Assembly: GCA_037367405.1 (NCBI GenBank)
Contig: JAZKJV010000297.1
Location: forward strand, 1,736,001-1,800,000
Reading direction: 5' to 3'
DNA from: Ottelia alismoides
Lineage: Eukaryota; Streptophyta; Magnoliopsida; Alismatales; Hydrocharitaceae
DNA: 64,000 bases
The notes under the pieces are model-generated. The model worked only from the letters and a program-made list of their open reading frames with translations, had not been told where the DNA came from and did not search any database. The position numbers and the translations under genes are program-made. Every line of letters starts with the position of its first letter. Positions within the stretch are counted from its first letter, which is position 1. Positions 21,201-31,853 of the stretch are shown piece after piece.

Positions 21201-22468
21201 TTGTAAACTATCTTGTTGCCAAGACAGTTCCCCAGGGTTGGCCCAGGCAGAAACTTGAGACCTTCCTAGCTAAGGCCAAGTTTTACCATTGGGAGGATCC
21301 CGTCCTTTATCATGAAGGAGGGGATAGCATCTGGAGGAGGTGCATTCCTCAAGAAGAGCAGCAAAGCATCCTCACATACTGCCACAAGCTTGAGACAGGA
21401 GGACATCATTCTGGGAGAAGGACAGCATAGAAGGTGCTTCAATCCGACCTTTGGTGGCCTACCCTCTTCAAGGATTCAGATGAATTCGTGAAGAGGTGTA
21501 CTGACTGTCAGAAGATGGGTACTTGCAGACAGAGAGACATGATGCCCATGCAACCCATTCACTTTTGTGAGGTTTTTGATGCATGGGGGATTGATTTCAT
21601 GGGCCCATTTCCTAAGAGTCAGGGATTCGAACACATTTTGCTTGTTGTAGATTATGTTAGCCATTGGGTTGAGGCCATCCCTGCCCGAGCCGCAGATGCT
21701 AAAACCGTGTGTAAATTTTTGAGGAAAAATATCATTTCACGGTTCGGGGTACCTAGAGTTCTGATTTCAGACGGGGGGTCTCATTTCATTAACGATAAAG
21801 TCAGGGTCCTTGCAGATGAGTTCGGCATCGACCATCGTGTTGCCACGCCGTACCATCCTCATACTAATGGTCTTGCCGAAGTATCGAATAGGGAGATCAA
21901 GACAATCTTACAGAAGGTTGTCCGCCCAGACTGAAAGGATTGGTCATAGCTTTTGGACTCGGTCTTGTGGGCCTATCGGACTTCCTTCAAAAATCCATTA
22001 GGGACATCTCCCTTTCGCCTCGTCTATGGCAAGTCGTGCCATCTGCCAGTGGAAATAAAGCATAAATCATTTTGGGCAGTCACTGAGTTACTGTTGGATC
22101 CCGAGAGTATAGGAGAACAGAGGAGAGCAGAGTTGGCAGCCCTGGAGGAGCTGAGAGATACAGCCTTTTCTAGCAGCCTACAATACAAGGAGAAAGTGAA
22201 GACATGGCACGATTCCCATATCAGCCATAAACAGTTTGAGCCACATCAGCACGTATGGTTGTTCGATTCCAGGCTGAAATTATTTCCAGGGAAATTACAT
22301 AGCAAGTGGAAAGGTCCGTATGTGGTCAGGAAGGTACATGACAATGGTAGCATCGATATATCCGAGCCGTCATCTTCGTCCACCTTCCGTGTCAAAGGTC
22401 AATGCCTGAAACTATATCTAGATAATGATCCGTCGAACATTGATGTTGCCCCCATTCTTCTGGTATGA
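21201..22468 (+). pseudogene. Athila A integrase
   Basis: Integrase inserts the cDNA into the chromosome. The H2C2 zinc finger runs from about 21377 ([13 protein letters not shown]) to CTDCQKMG near 21500. The core has WGIDFMGPFPKSQG (first Asp, about 21590), VLISDGGSHFIND (second Asp, about 21768) and HPHTNGLAEVSNREIK (Glu about 21878), so the DDE triad is present. Then come [32 protein letters not shown] and a C-terminal GPY-type module [17 protein letters not shown]. The protein ends at TGA 22466. Stops inside: TAG 21428, TGA 21932 (a likely Trp codon) and a TAG near 21947. No chromodomain is visible, as expected outside chromoviruses. Confidence 0.92.
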
Positions 22469-22626
22469 GATGTGTTCGTTGACTCTAATCATTTGCATCT
22501 CGTACATGGTTATCACTTCCATCTTCCGTTGTATAGATCCATCTGTTGATATCTTTTCTTCTTTTCTTCTTTTCCTCTTCTATCTTTTGTATCTATCATA
22601 AAGGTGTCGCCCCTTTTGTCAGTCTT

Positions 22627-22993
22627 CTATACTTAGGACGTACTTTGTCCTAAGTATAGGGGGGTGTGCATCCCAGGTTATCTTCTATTCTTTGATCTTA
22701 TCCATTGTCTCCTCTTCTTGTCTATACTTAGGGATATCTTACCCTAAATATAGGGGGAGACAATCTGAGTACGATGTGTTCATTCCCACCCTCGACCCTC
22801 CCTGCTTTGTGTACAATCTGCTATACTTAGGATTATTTGATCCTAAGTATAGGGGGACGGTCGACTTCTCATTCATTTGTTCATTCATCTCTTATTTATT
22901 TATTCTTTAGACTTGTCTATACTTAGTACGAGTTATGTCTTCTCTTTTCTCATCAATCTATGAGGACATAGCTCAAGCTAAGTATAGGGGGGG
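22627..22993 (+). repeat. Four PPT-like hairpins in Athila A
   Basis: Hairpin 1 (22627-22659) has perfect 13-bp arms CTATACTTAGGAC / GTCCTAAGTATAG with a 7-nt loop. Hairpin 2 (22722-22753) has 12-bp arms with one mismatch. Hairpin 3 (22821-22852) has perfect 12-bp arms and an 8-nt loop. Hairpin 4 pairs 22917-22939 with 22965-22987, 19 of 23 bases. Each right arm ends TATAG and continues as a run of 5-7 G, reproducing the real PPT (AGTATAGGGGGA at 24981-24992). Confidence 0.88.
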
Positions 22994-23159
22994 TCGTATA
23001 TACGGTGTATATACTTTAGCCATAACTCGTACTTTCGTATTTTACTAGTACTATGGCTAATTATTCTTATTAAATTCATTAAAAACCTTAATAAAAAGAT
23101 GTGATTATTCCTCAAATTCTTTGGGTATCTACTGATTAATAAATCAGGTGAAAATATTT

Positions 23160-23480
23160 TTTGCAAAATGTTTGAAAAATAATTTGAAAATCTCTTTGAA
23201 AAATCTTTTGAAAATTATTTTGAAAATGTTTTGTTACATGTTTTCAACCTTTGTAAAATCTTTTGATTGTAAAATTATTTTCTTCGTGTGAAATAAAATG
23301 TTAGAAAAATGATTTGCAAATGGTTTGAAAAAATGGTTGCAAAAATATTTGAAAAATCTATATATACTGTTTGGAAAACCTTTGCAAAATGATTTTCAAA
23401 TGTGTGTACATGTTTGTAAAATTGTTTGTAAAAATTATTTTGGACTATAGTTTTCAAAATTGTTTGAAAAACCTGTGTCA
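23160..23480 (+). repeat. Degenerate TTTGAAAA tract in Athila A 3' region
   Basis: TTTGAAAAA, TTTGAAAAT and TTTGCAAAA units recur over about 320 bp. They match in position and style the tract at 1730-2100 of Athila B, so the tract is a lineage feature and not a chance AT-rich stretch. No reading frame persists. Confidence 0.6.
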
Positions 23481-24980
23481 AATAAGTTTGAGGAATATAT
23501 ACATCACACCAAAATCCATTATATGTATATACTTATAAAATTGACCACTTACCCTTGTAAATTCATAAAATCCACTTCTTGTATATATAAGAAGCACTCC
23601 CATGTAAATATTTGTACCTATTTTTGGCCAAAACCTTTTGTTTTCAAAAATCCCAAAAAACATTTGCAAAATTAAAATCCAAAAACACTTGAAAAACCTT
23701 TTCGAAAAAAAATCTAAAAAATACATATGCATCATCATCATCTTTTCAAAAACCCATAAAAAGTTCAAAATCTTTGAAAATTGCATCACAAAAATATTTT
23801 CTGCATAGCATTTGCATGGCATTCGCATTTTTCGGATTGAGTTTGATAGTTGAACGAGTCTAAGTAAAATCCGAAGATTGGAGCTTGGTTGGACCTTAAA
23901 TCTACCTAAATAACAGGAACCTTATAGGAACTGGGATTGAGGTACTTCAGGTCTAGTTGACTTAATTCTTTGAGGATCATGAGACTTGGTTCAATGGATT
24001 CTTGATTGCCTAAGTAGAGTATTTCGGAGCACACACACGACTCTTGTTGATAATGACCTAACTTGGACACCTGCACCTTTCACATGGCTCAACTCAGTTG
24101 GAGTGGTGAGGGGGTTCGATTTGCCGATATGAGACGCACACAGGTGGAAACATTTGTCCTCCTCTAGGGAGGGAAGTGCGCCCCAACCCGTCCAGTAATG
24201 ATGAGTTTCAAGGATAGGAGATCGTGGGTTGCAATAAAGCTTCAAAAGAGGGAAAGTCTACTGGCTCAAGAGGAAAATTTCCCTATGTAAATGCTGCTGT
24301 ATATAGTATTCAAAAAAAATGCAAAAAGAAAAAACTCCAAAAAAGTGGACAAGCATGTACAAAAATAAAAACAAAAATGCCTTTCGGAGTTTACATATGT
24401 GTATAGTCAAATAAGCAAGCTTGAGCTTCAAAGTCAAATCATGTGAGACTGCAGCTGGATGACTTGACTACACTGGTCTTGCATCCTAGGATAGGTAGCT
24501 ACACTATCTACCGTCCATTCTTCTCTTCACCCCCTCCCCTTGGGCCGGTTGCCACTTGAACTTAGAAGGGAATACCCTGCTCCTTGAGGAATGACTTGTT
24601 GGATTGGGGAATCATTGGGTTGTCATATTGGAGAAGTCGGTCTCTTTGTCATTTCAGTTGAGGAGAGCCACTATCACTTACACTGTACGAGTCAGATTCA
24701 TAGTCATAAGGGTTTGCGTATGAGTTGAGATATTTCTGACCTGGCTATTGAGGAGACTTGAGCAGAGTTTTGGGATTCTCAGGGACTGTTGGATTTCAAA
24801 TCCGGTTCGCACTAAGGTTCCGCCTGCACTAAAATTTCAAAGGTCCTACGTAAGCTCCAAACTTTGATTTTGTGAAGACAAGTTTGATAATCAAATTTAA
24901 TCCACTTTCTTCTTTTTCTTTTCTTTCTTTTTCTTTCTGCACTTATTGCATAAGTGTTTGCTAGGGACTAGCAAAGGTAA

Positions 24981-24992
24981 AGTATAGGGGGA
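24981..24992 (+). other. Polypurine tract of Athila A
   Basis: AGTATAGGGGGA lies immediately before the 3' LTR start TGATGAAGCC. This is the expected plus-strand primer. Upstream, GGGACTAGCAAAGG is shared with B. Confidence 0.9.
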
Positions 24993-26140
24993 TGATGAAG
25001 CCACATTTCATCATCTTTATTCTATCATTTTGGCATCAAAAACCCTAGCAAATACGTGTAAATAGCATTAAATCCAGCATCTTAGCATTCATGCATGTGC
25101 ATGTAAATAGTGTATAAAATACTGTAATTAAAGCCAAAATTATAGAATAAATAAAAGAAAAGAAAAAGAATAAAATATTGTAAATATTTTATGACCCGAA
25201 ACCCCAAGACCTAGGCATCTAGATGAATAGGTCGACAAGGAATAATGTAGGGGGAGATAAGGGCCAAAATACAGTGTAAATACCTTTGTTTTTAATCCAT
25301 TCTTTATGCATTTTGGGACCCATTTTTGGTTCCACTTTTTATGCTTCAAATAAAGAAACTTTGTACATGAAAGTTGTAGATAATTAAATAAAGAAAAATA
25401 TAAAATTGATTTCACTGAAAAATAATGTAAAGATAAAAAGTTATGGTCTAAATAAGATTCCAAAATCCCAACTTCCCAGACATGTATCTTGCAAATAAAA
25501 ACCCTAAATGTACCAAATTCACCTTTAGTTGTATATAGCTTAAAATAATCTACTTAATGAAGGTAGTTTCGTATTTTTCGGAGTTACGGTTTGAAAGTTG
25601 AGTTTTGGACCCCTGTCGTATACTTGTACAGATTAAAATATTCAATTTATTATTTATTCACTATTTTTGTAATTTTATATTTTTATAATTATGTAAGTAT
25701 TAGGTATAATATATATGTACATTAAAACTAGAATAAAAACATAAAGGAAACACAAAATAAAGTACCTGTATATACATAGTACATAGGTAAAATACCTATA
25801 CATATACCTATATAATACATACTTATATTTTATTAAATATATAAACAATTCAGAAAAATAGAATAAAAATATAATCAAGTATATAAAAGTATTTTATAAT
25901 TTTATAAAATAATAAACAGAATTAAAGAAATTAAAAACACAAAATAAAATAAATTAATAAAATATATAGGTAATATACCTATAAAAGGTATAAAAGTGAA
26001 CTTGTAAAAATATATCTCATAAAAATAATTAAAAATCATAATAAAATAATTTATAAAATAATAAATATTTTTTATTTTATAACCTAAATAAAAAATAATA
26101 TTTACTATTTTTAATTGATTTTACAAGGGACTTTTCCTGA

Positions 26141-26194
26141 TTGGTCCACGTGGACCAACCAGGTTGGTCTGACAGTTGACCCCGGTCAACTGTC
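26141..26194 (+). promoter_or_regulatory. G-box palindrome and W-box palindrome, LTR A 3' copy
   Basis: TTGGTCCACGTGGACCAA at 26141-26158 is a perfect 18-bp palindrome centred on the G-box CACGTG, with CCAAT boxes on both strands. At 26171-26194 a second inverted repeat, GACAGTTGAC / GTCAACTGTC around CCCG, holds two W-box cores facing each other. In plants, bZIP/bHLH factors bind G-boxes and WRKY factors bind TTGAC. Use by this element is inferred. Confidence 0.6.
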
Positions 26195-27420
26195 TGACCT
26201 ACTCCCTTAGCTTGTGTCAGAACAACGTTTGACCCCTTTTTCTCCCATTTTTCGAAGGAGCGCCTTTCATCTTTTGGTGTCGAATCCTTCTGCAACTTTG
26301 CTCACCTACCATCCCTCTTGCTCGCCCGATGATTGTTTCGGGGAGAGCATCAATGCTCTTCCCGTTGCGCCTCAACCTTCACGCTCATTCGTCAACACCT
26401 CAAAACCAACCCCCAGTCTTCCTTTTGAATTTCAAACCCCATTTTCGACCTATCCTCTCCACCCTTGTGCGCTCTTGGTCGGCTGGTGGTGACAGCACTC
26501 AGCCCCCGTCATCAAGAGAGGAGTTTGGGTAAGGATCAGGGCGAGTTCCCCACCTCCGGCCACATTGCTGTCGAGGTACCTTCTACCTCAGAGTCTCCCC
26601 CTTTGAGGTGCTTATCTTCTCTTCTTTTTGTGTTCTTTTTAGTCTCTGTAACCGTAGGAATCTCTAGCCTCAGTTACCCTCAAATTCCATCGATCGATTC
26701 ACGCCATTTCCACCCTCACCGGAGCACACCTCCGGCCACCTTCGTTTTCGCCTCTCGCATCCTCTTTCGCGCCACCGCAGGGTCGGGGCAATTTGCCCCT
26801 GATGCCTTCACTATTCTCCTGTAGGTCTGGAGCCGTATTTCACACCTGGAGCTCATTTTGGAGGAGGCGGAGAGGTTCCTGGAGCGACTTGACTCCGGCG
26901 ACCTCGCGCGAACCCTCTGGCCACCGCTGGAGATTTCTGGAGCCACCAACACGCAGAGGACCTTCGTAGGAGCGCGAGACACCATTTTGAAGCACAAAGG
27001 AGTGGCTGAGGAGGGAGATTGGCGTCTGGGAAGCTCGCTTCCACGCGTGTTCTTCCTAGTTCGTCGAAGGACCTTCAGAGCCGTCGGATCTTGAAGGTGT
27101 CCCAGACACAGCAGCAGCCGCAGGATCCAATCGCGCCCGACCGTTTGATCGATCAGACACGTTTTAATCTCAACCGTTGGGAGGCGAAGCGGCATCGCAC
27201 GTCGAGGGCGCGCCACGCGTCAAGTGGACGGTCCACAACCGTGCGATCCCGCCCAAGCGTGGTAATTTTGCTTCACACCTCGCCGATTTTTGTATTTTAT
27301 ATTAAGTACTAAAACATTCGTCGGTTGCTGTATGTTTTTTGTGACTTTTGCATTTAAACCCTCAATAGTTCGTAATATTGCATTCTGGTCCCTCTCCACG
27401 TCACCTCACGTGACCAGTAC

Positions 27421-27644
27421 TGAAGGTCGTATCCCTATATATCGACGATATATCGGCGATATATCGGTATCGACAGGTCACCGATATATCACTGATATGT
27501 CCGATATCGGGTATAGATAGGCAAAAAAGGCGAGCTGAATCCCGATGTCGGTGATATGGCGTCGATATATCGCCGATATATCGGCGATATATCGGTATCG
27601 ACATGGTACCGATATCGATATTGATATCGATATGTCCTTCCATG
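27421..27644 (+). mobile_element. 224-bp palindromic insertion in the 3' LTR of A
   Basis: The 5' LTR reads straight through CCAGTAC (12548-12554). The 3' LTR has CCAGTAC at 27414-27420 and again at 27645-27651, with 224 bp between. The insert is built from variants of CGATATATCG and GATATCGATA, so it is nearly self-complementary over much of its length. Its ends are weakly inverted (TGAAGGTCGTAT against GGACATATCG read from the other side as GAAGGACATAT). A 7-bp exact TSD, or a decayed 9-bp one, suggests a MITE of the Mutator or hAT type; the class is not settled. Confidence 0.8.
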
Positions 27645-29048
27645 CCAGTACATGTGAGGTGAGGGCTTTTTGCAAGGGACCCCTCCAGGGTTCTTGTATT
27701 TCGCTTTGAGTCTAGAACTTTGATATTAAGCATAAACTTTTTGGGATATTTGCATGTTTGCACCTGGAGTTTTGTAATATTGCATCTATACCCCTGCCAG
27801 GTCACGTGTTTCTACACGTGGGCTTGGAAATTTTGTAGTGCAGCCTTTGCGACTTTGGGTATTTATATTTAATCCAGGAACTTTGTTTATTAGTTGAATA
27901 TTTTGCATGAAAATTACACTTTGGCCCCTGGATGATTGCTTATTTGCACTTATGCCCTTGCCAGTAGTGTAGTTTTTTGATGTTGTCTCTATTTATTTCA
28001 TGCATCTATAAATTGCTAAAAATCACCAAAAAAATATTGTAGGCTCCTGTTTACTTGCACTTTCATTTTATATTTTTGCATTGCATTTTTGTTGCATTTT
28101 AATATTTATTAAAAATAAAAAACATGCATTTTTCCTACTGTTTGCATTAGAAAATCCAGAAAAATTATAAAAATGTTTTGAAAAATTACAAAAAAATTAT
28201 ATTTTACTTTTCTTCCCATATTCTAGTGTCAGTCCAAAAATCATTAAAAATTTCAAAAGAAAAACCTTAAAAATTAGAAAACACTGAAAAACTTCAAAAA
28301 AATCTAAAAAAAATCAAAGAAAAATCCTAAAAATATAAACTCTGGTCCTGTAGCTTCCCTATTCTATTCTCTTATATTTAAAATTAATTTGGGAAAATTT
28401 TGTTACTGTTATTTTTTCATTCCCTTTTTTTAATCTCGGCCAGTATTGTTATTCACCGTTTTCTTGTATTTCAGTTTTTAAAAATACCAAAAACATTCTG
28501 AAAAATCCCCAAAAATCACAAAAATAGTAGAAAATTATAAAAAGACCAAAAACAATTTCTTTTCTGATTTTTGATCATTTTTGTCTATTTTTATAAATAA
28601 CTTATCCCCTCTTTCCTTATATTGTATATATATCCTATTATTGAAAAAGAAAATTCAGAAATATAAAATATAAAAAGAAAAATATAAAATCAGAAAATTG
28701 AAAATCAAAATACAAAATTAAAAATTGAAAAATTAAAAAAATAAAATTAAAAACCCACAAAAACATATACATAGTGTAGACAACACATCACATTCACATT
28801 TTGTGCATCATTGCATAGATCTATCCTGCCTTGCTCCCTGTGTTCGAACTCTCTATATACTTGCACGTATACATCTTTTATGTAGAGTTAAAAATAAATT
28901 TGACTCCACATTTGTTTGTCATTGTTTGATATTTGATTGTAGGTTTATTGTTGATTAATTACGGTTTCTTGTGGGTCGCCACATCGACATAGTAGTCTCG
29001 CCTTGTGTGGACTATTCAGACCCGCGAAAAATCATGATTATCATGGAC

Positions 29049-29111
29049 CCATGTCACAAATAACTTACGAGACCTCTGTTAACCCTAAATTTCAACCCAT
29101 CAAAAACCCTC
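29049..29111 (+). repeat. LTR E piece 2 (63 bp)
   Basis: A short C-rich remnant lies between the TSD of Athila A (29044-29048) and the start of LTR C. By position it continues the C-rich part of E interrupted at 10156 and leads on to 43857. It is too short to assign by similarity alone. Confidence 0.55.
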
Positions 29112-30481
29112 TAATGAATCTCAACTTCGTCACCTTTATTCTTTCATTTTGGCCTTAAATGTGTAGCTAATGCATGTATAGATCATTACTTTATACACGA
29201 TTGTTGGAAATGCGAGCCCACGGCGAGCCATTATGCAATAAATGTTATTGCAATTCACTCCTTAATCTGAAATGAAGAATATATAATTTGCATAATAGGT
29301 CCCTTAGTACAATTAGGGTTATGTACCATGGCCATCTTGATGATCATACAGCTGTTGATTCAACTATTGAATCATAGAGGTTGGTGCTTGGATGAATATC
29401 TAAAGAGTTAGATTGAGGACTCATCAAGCACCGTCAGATGATTGTTAAGAGATGATCTCCAGCCTGAGTAGGAGATGGCAATCCTTATCTCTGAAGGCTG
29501 ATATCTGACTGACCTCTTGATGCAGGTCCTCTGCATAGGAATAGAGATTCGGAGGTGTCAGATTAGTTAGGTCAAAGAGTTGACTTAACGAGATCGAGAT
29601 AACCAAAGTCCTATATCGTATGTTGTCATGATATAGGCACGCATCCTCTGACCGGAGACAGATGTGTTGCTATATGTCTAAGTATGTACATTTGGCAGAC
29701 CAATAGGTTGATGACCTAATCAAGGTCTACACACCGGCGCGCTGGTGTGCATATAAGGGCATATGAGTAATACGATCTCTCAAAGGGATCATACAGGTTC
29801 AGTTACTGAACCGGAAGACATGAGCTCACTCATGAGATATTGGGAAGAATCAAATTCCGTGCGCACGGTCGTCTCGCTTTGGAAGCTTGACTGAATTTGT
29901 AGGTTTGATATATACTTTTGGAAAGTATATGATCAAGACCTAGGTATGATATACGCTTTTGGAAAGTGTAAGATTGATACCAACTCTCAATGATCGAATG
30001 AGAAACTTACTGATAAAACCATGAAGTAGACAGTATAAAGTTGATCCAATACTTCGGGTTTAGTCTGAGTCTTCCAGTATGCAGGATGTACAGGTATTGG
30101 GAATACCTGAGGGTGATGTGATCATAAACGATTGTATAACCATGACGCTTCCATTCCTAGGGAGTGATGAAACGGGTCTGGATTTTAGTGACTCCTCTCA
30201 GTAGAGAAGTAATCTGATCTTGGTCCAAGTGTTGGACATTGATCTGAATGTGATTCAGATGCAATAATAAGATTAGATTTATGGTCTTGATTTAATCAAG
30301 CATCTATGGGAGGCCCGCGATCTGGATTTGAGATATGATCTCAATATCCATGTCACTATACGTGGAACAATACAATCGCCCTGTCCTTATCTCCAAGTAT
30401 CTGCGGAGAAAGCGCATTATCCTTGAATGAGTTCATGGATAATTCTATTGTTGATTTATGTATCCGGGCATTGAGAAAATG

Positions 30482-30910
30482 GATAATTAAATGTGATTTA
30501 ATTATCATGAGTAATATGAATTTGATTCATATTATAAAGAGAGTTATCTGAGATAATTAAATGTGATTTGATTATCAAAGATGTGAATAATGTGAATGTG
30601 ATTCATATTATTTGAGAACAAGAGAATAAAGATCCAAGATGATTAAATGTGATTTAATTATCATGGATATGAATAATGTGGGTAGCAATATCCATATTAG
30701 TCATATATATTATAAATGTGATTTATAATATATAAGAGAGAGCTATTTGTGATTTACATTTGTTAATTAAATGTTAATGTGAATTGGATTCACATTGGAC
30801 ATTGAATTGAAAATGTAATTTACATTTTGTTTTGGGTTGTGAATATGATTCACAAATTTCCAATGGCATGATTGCAATGTTCACAAAATAAATTGGATTT
30901 ATTTTTGTGA
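30482..30910 (+). repeat. Run of short hairpins in copia-1 U3
   Basis: Consecutive inverted repeats, mostly with a 3-nt centre: 30482-30506 (arms GATAATTAAAT / ATTTAATTATC, centre GTG), 30512-30534 (10-bp arms, TTG), 30552-30576 (one mismatch), about 30586-30612, 30638-30662 (one mismatch), 30705-30733 (perfect 13-bp arms, GTG), 30776-30796 (TGG), 30810-30828, 30837-30855 (ATG) and about 30881-30910. Nearly all have the form AAT-NNN-ATT at the middle. The 3' LTR carries the same array at 38436-38864. Confidence 0.88.
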
Positions 30911-31267
30911 AATAATTTGCAACAAATGTTGTTGCAAATATTGGAGAGAATCATGAGATAATGTAATCTCATGTAATAGGAAAAAGGAAGCTCCCTTCCT
31001 AATGAGGAGGGGGACGGCCACAATTCCATAAGGAATGTGGTGGCCGTCCACCCTTCTTGTGGAAGGAGGCTTGCCTCCTTTCCTATCTCTCCAATGGAGA
31101 TTGATTTGATATAAATCAAATTATATTTAATATATATTTGATTTTTATTAAATTAATTGTTGTTGTGTTTTTAGCAACAAATCATGGCCATTGAAAGAAA
31201 CACAAATTAATGTGGACCATTGGATTTGTGTTGACACATGGATTGAGATCCATGGATCCCAAAACCC

Positions 31268-31275
31268 TATAAAAG
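31268..31275 (+). promoter_or_regulatory. TATA box of copia-1 5' LTR
   Basis: TATAAAAG lies in the context ACCCTATAAAAGGAGAGG, with CT-rich text (TCTCTCTTTCTCTC) beginning about 50 bp downstream, a typical plant core promoter layout. The 3' LTR has it at 39223-39230, and copia-2 at 46882-46889 and 54803-54810. Confidence 0.8.
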
Positions 31276-31853
31276 GAGAGGCACCCCATTGCTCTTCAAA
31301 ACACAGAAGTTGAGGCAACAAATCTCTCTTTCTCTCATTCTCTCTACACGTCCTCTCTCTATCTCTCTCATGTGGCCGTCCACCATGGATGCCCTAGAGA
31401 GGTTCTCCATCGCCGCGGCATCGTCATTATGCTGTCCGATGGTTTGCTCGTGGATCTCTGTCTCCTTCGGTGCGCCCCGTTCGTGAAGAAGACATCGGAT
31501 CTCGTGTGTCGAGATCAGGAGATCCGCCGCTTGGATCATCAACATGGATTGCGAGAAGCACGTGGTTCATCCCCGCGTTCGCAAGCGTCTCCTCCGTCGG
31601 ATCGGACTTGAGACAGGAGGTCTCTTCGTTTAGAGACTCGATTGCAACCACGCTTCAAGAGGTAAACCTAATACTTGTTTGTGGTTTAGACGAAACGATC
31701 CGAGAAGTGTTCTTGGATCATGTGGTTTCGTCACATGAAAAATTTTAATTTCCGCTGCATAGAACAACTAGTACGACTAGTCGTTCTTCGTCGTATTCGA
31801 TGCGACGCTCACGCTTCCGTGATGCGCTTGAGGATCTAACCATATCCTTAAAG

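Larger units (their letters stand above)
22469..24980 (+). other. Long 3' non-coding region of Athila A
   Basis: About 2.5 kb lie between integrase and PPT. Many Athila elements carry an env-like frame here; I see none, only frames below 120 codons with no transmembrane signature that persists in the B copy. The region contains the PPT-like hairpins (22627-22993), the TTTGAAAA tract (23160-23480), an AT-rich stretch (23480-23820) and a more mixed part (23820-24980) whose text is partly shared with B at 2430-3740. Confidence 0.75.
10157..29043 (+). mobile_element. Athila A: complete but inactive Ty3/gypsy element
   Basis: An 18.9 kb element with LTRs at 10157-13947 and 24993-29043, a primer binding site at 13950, gag, protease, RT, RNase H and integrase in gypsy order, and a PPT at 24981-24992. 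The flanks are TCGAC (10152-10156) and TGGAC (29044-29048), a 5-bp TSD with one change. The GITIVGNE-type RT insert, FMDD catalytic box, tRNA-Asp-type primer site and 4-kb LTRs place it in the Athila/Tat branch, most like Athila. At least nine stops and three frameshifts in gag-pol make it non-autonomous. There is no env-like frame. Confidence 0.93.
24993..29043 (+). repeat. 3' LTR of Athila A
   Basis: TGATGAAGCC to GATTATCA, 4051 bp; without the 224-bp insertion and its 7-bp duplication it is 3820 bp, against 3791 bp for the 5' copy. The two LTRs differ by many scattered substitutions and small indels, so A is clearly older than copia-1. It keeps the intact 18-bp palindrome at 26141-26158. 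The repeated GCA-N-CCCCT units lie at 27355-27420 and, beyond the insertion, 27655-27970. Confidence 0.93.
29202..31851 (+). repeat. 5' LTR of copia-1
   Basis: TGTTGGAAATG to ATATCCTTAA; the last two bases should be CA and are CA in the 3' copy. Contents in order: a mixed U3 (29202-30470), a hairpin array (30482-30910), a TATA box (31268), CT-rich text after it (31320-31370), a GC-richer transcribed part (31370-31740) and the U5 end. The small ORFs on both strands in 31267-31748 do not keep frame in copia-2 and are not counted as genes. Confidence 0.93.

Noticed and set aside
22627..22993. Regular hairpins that could suggest a CRISPR-like array
   Set aside because: There are no unique spacers of constant length, units differ in loop size and each ends in a PPT-like G-run. 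The context is a plant retrotransposon.
22978..23828. Lys/Phe/Tyr-rich frames that might be an env-like membrane protein
   Set aside because: They come from AT-rich low complexity, lie on both strands and are not kept in Athila B.
31267..31748. 60-92 codon frames on both strands repeated exactly at 39222-39703
   Set aside because: The repetition is due to the two LTRs of copia-1. In the copia-2 LTRs the frames are broken by indels, so there is no sign of coding selection.
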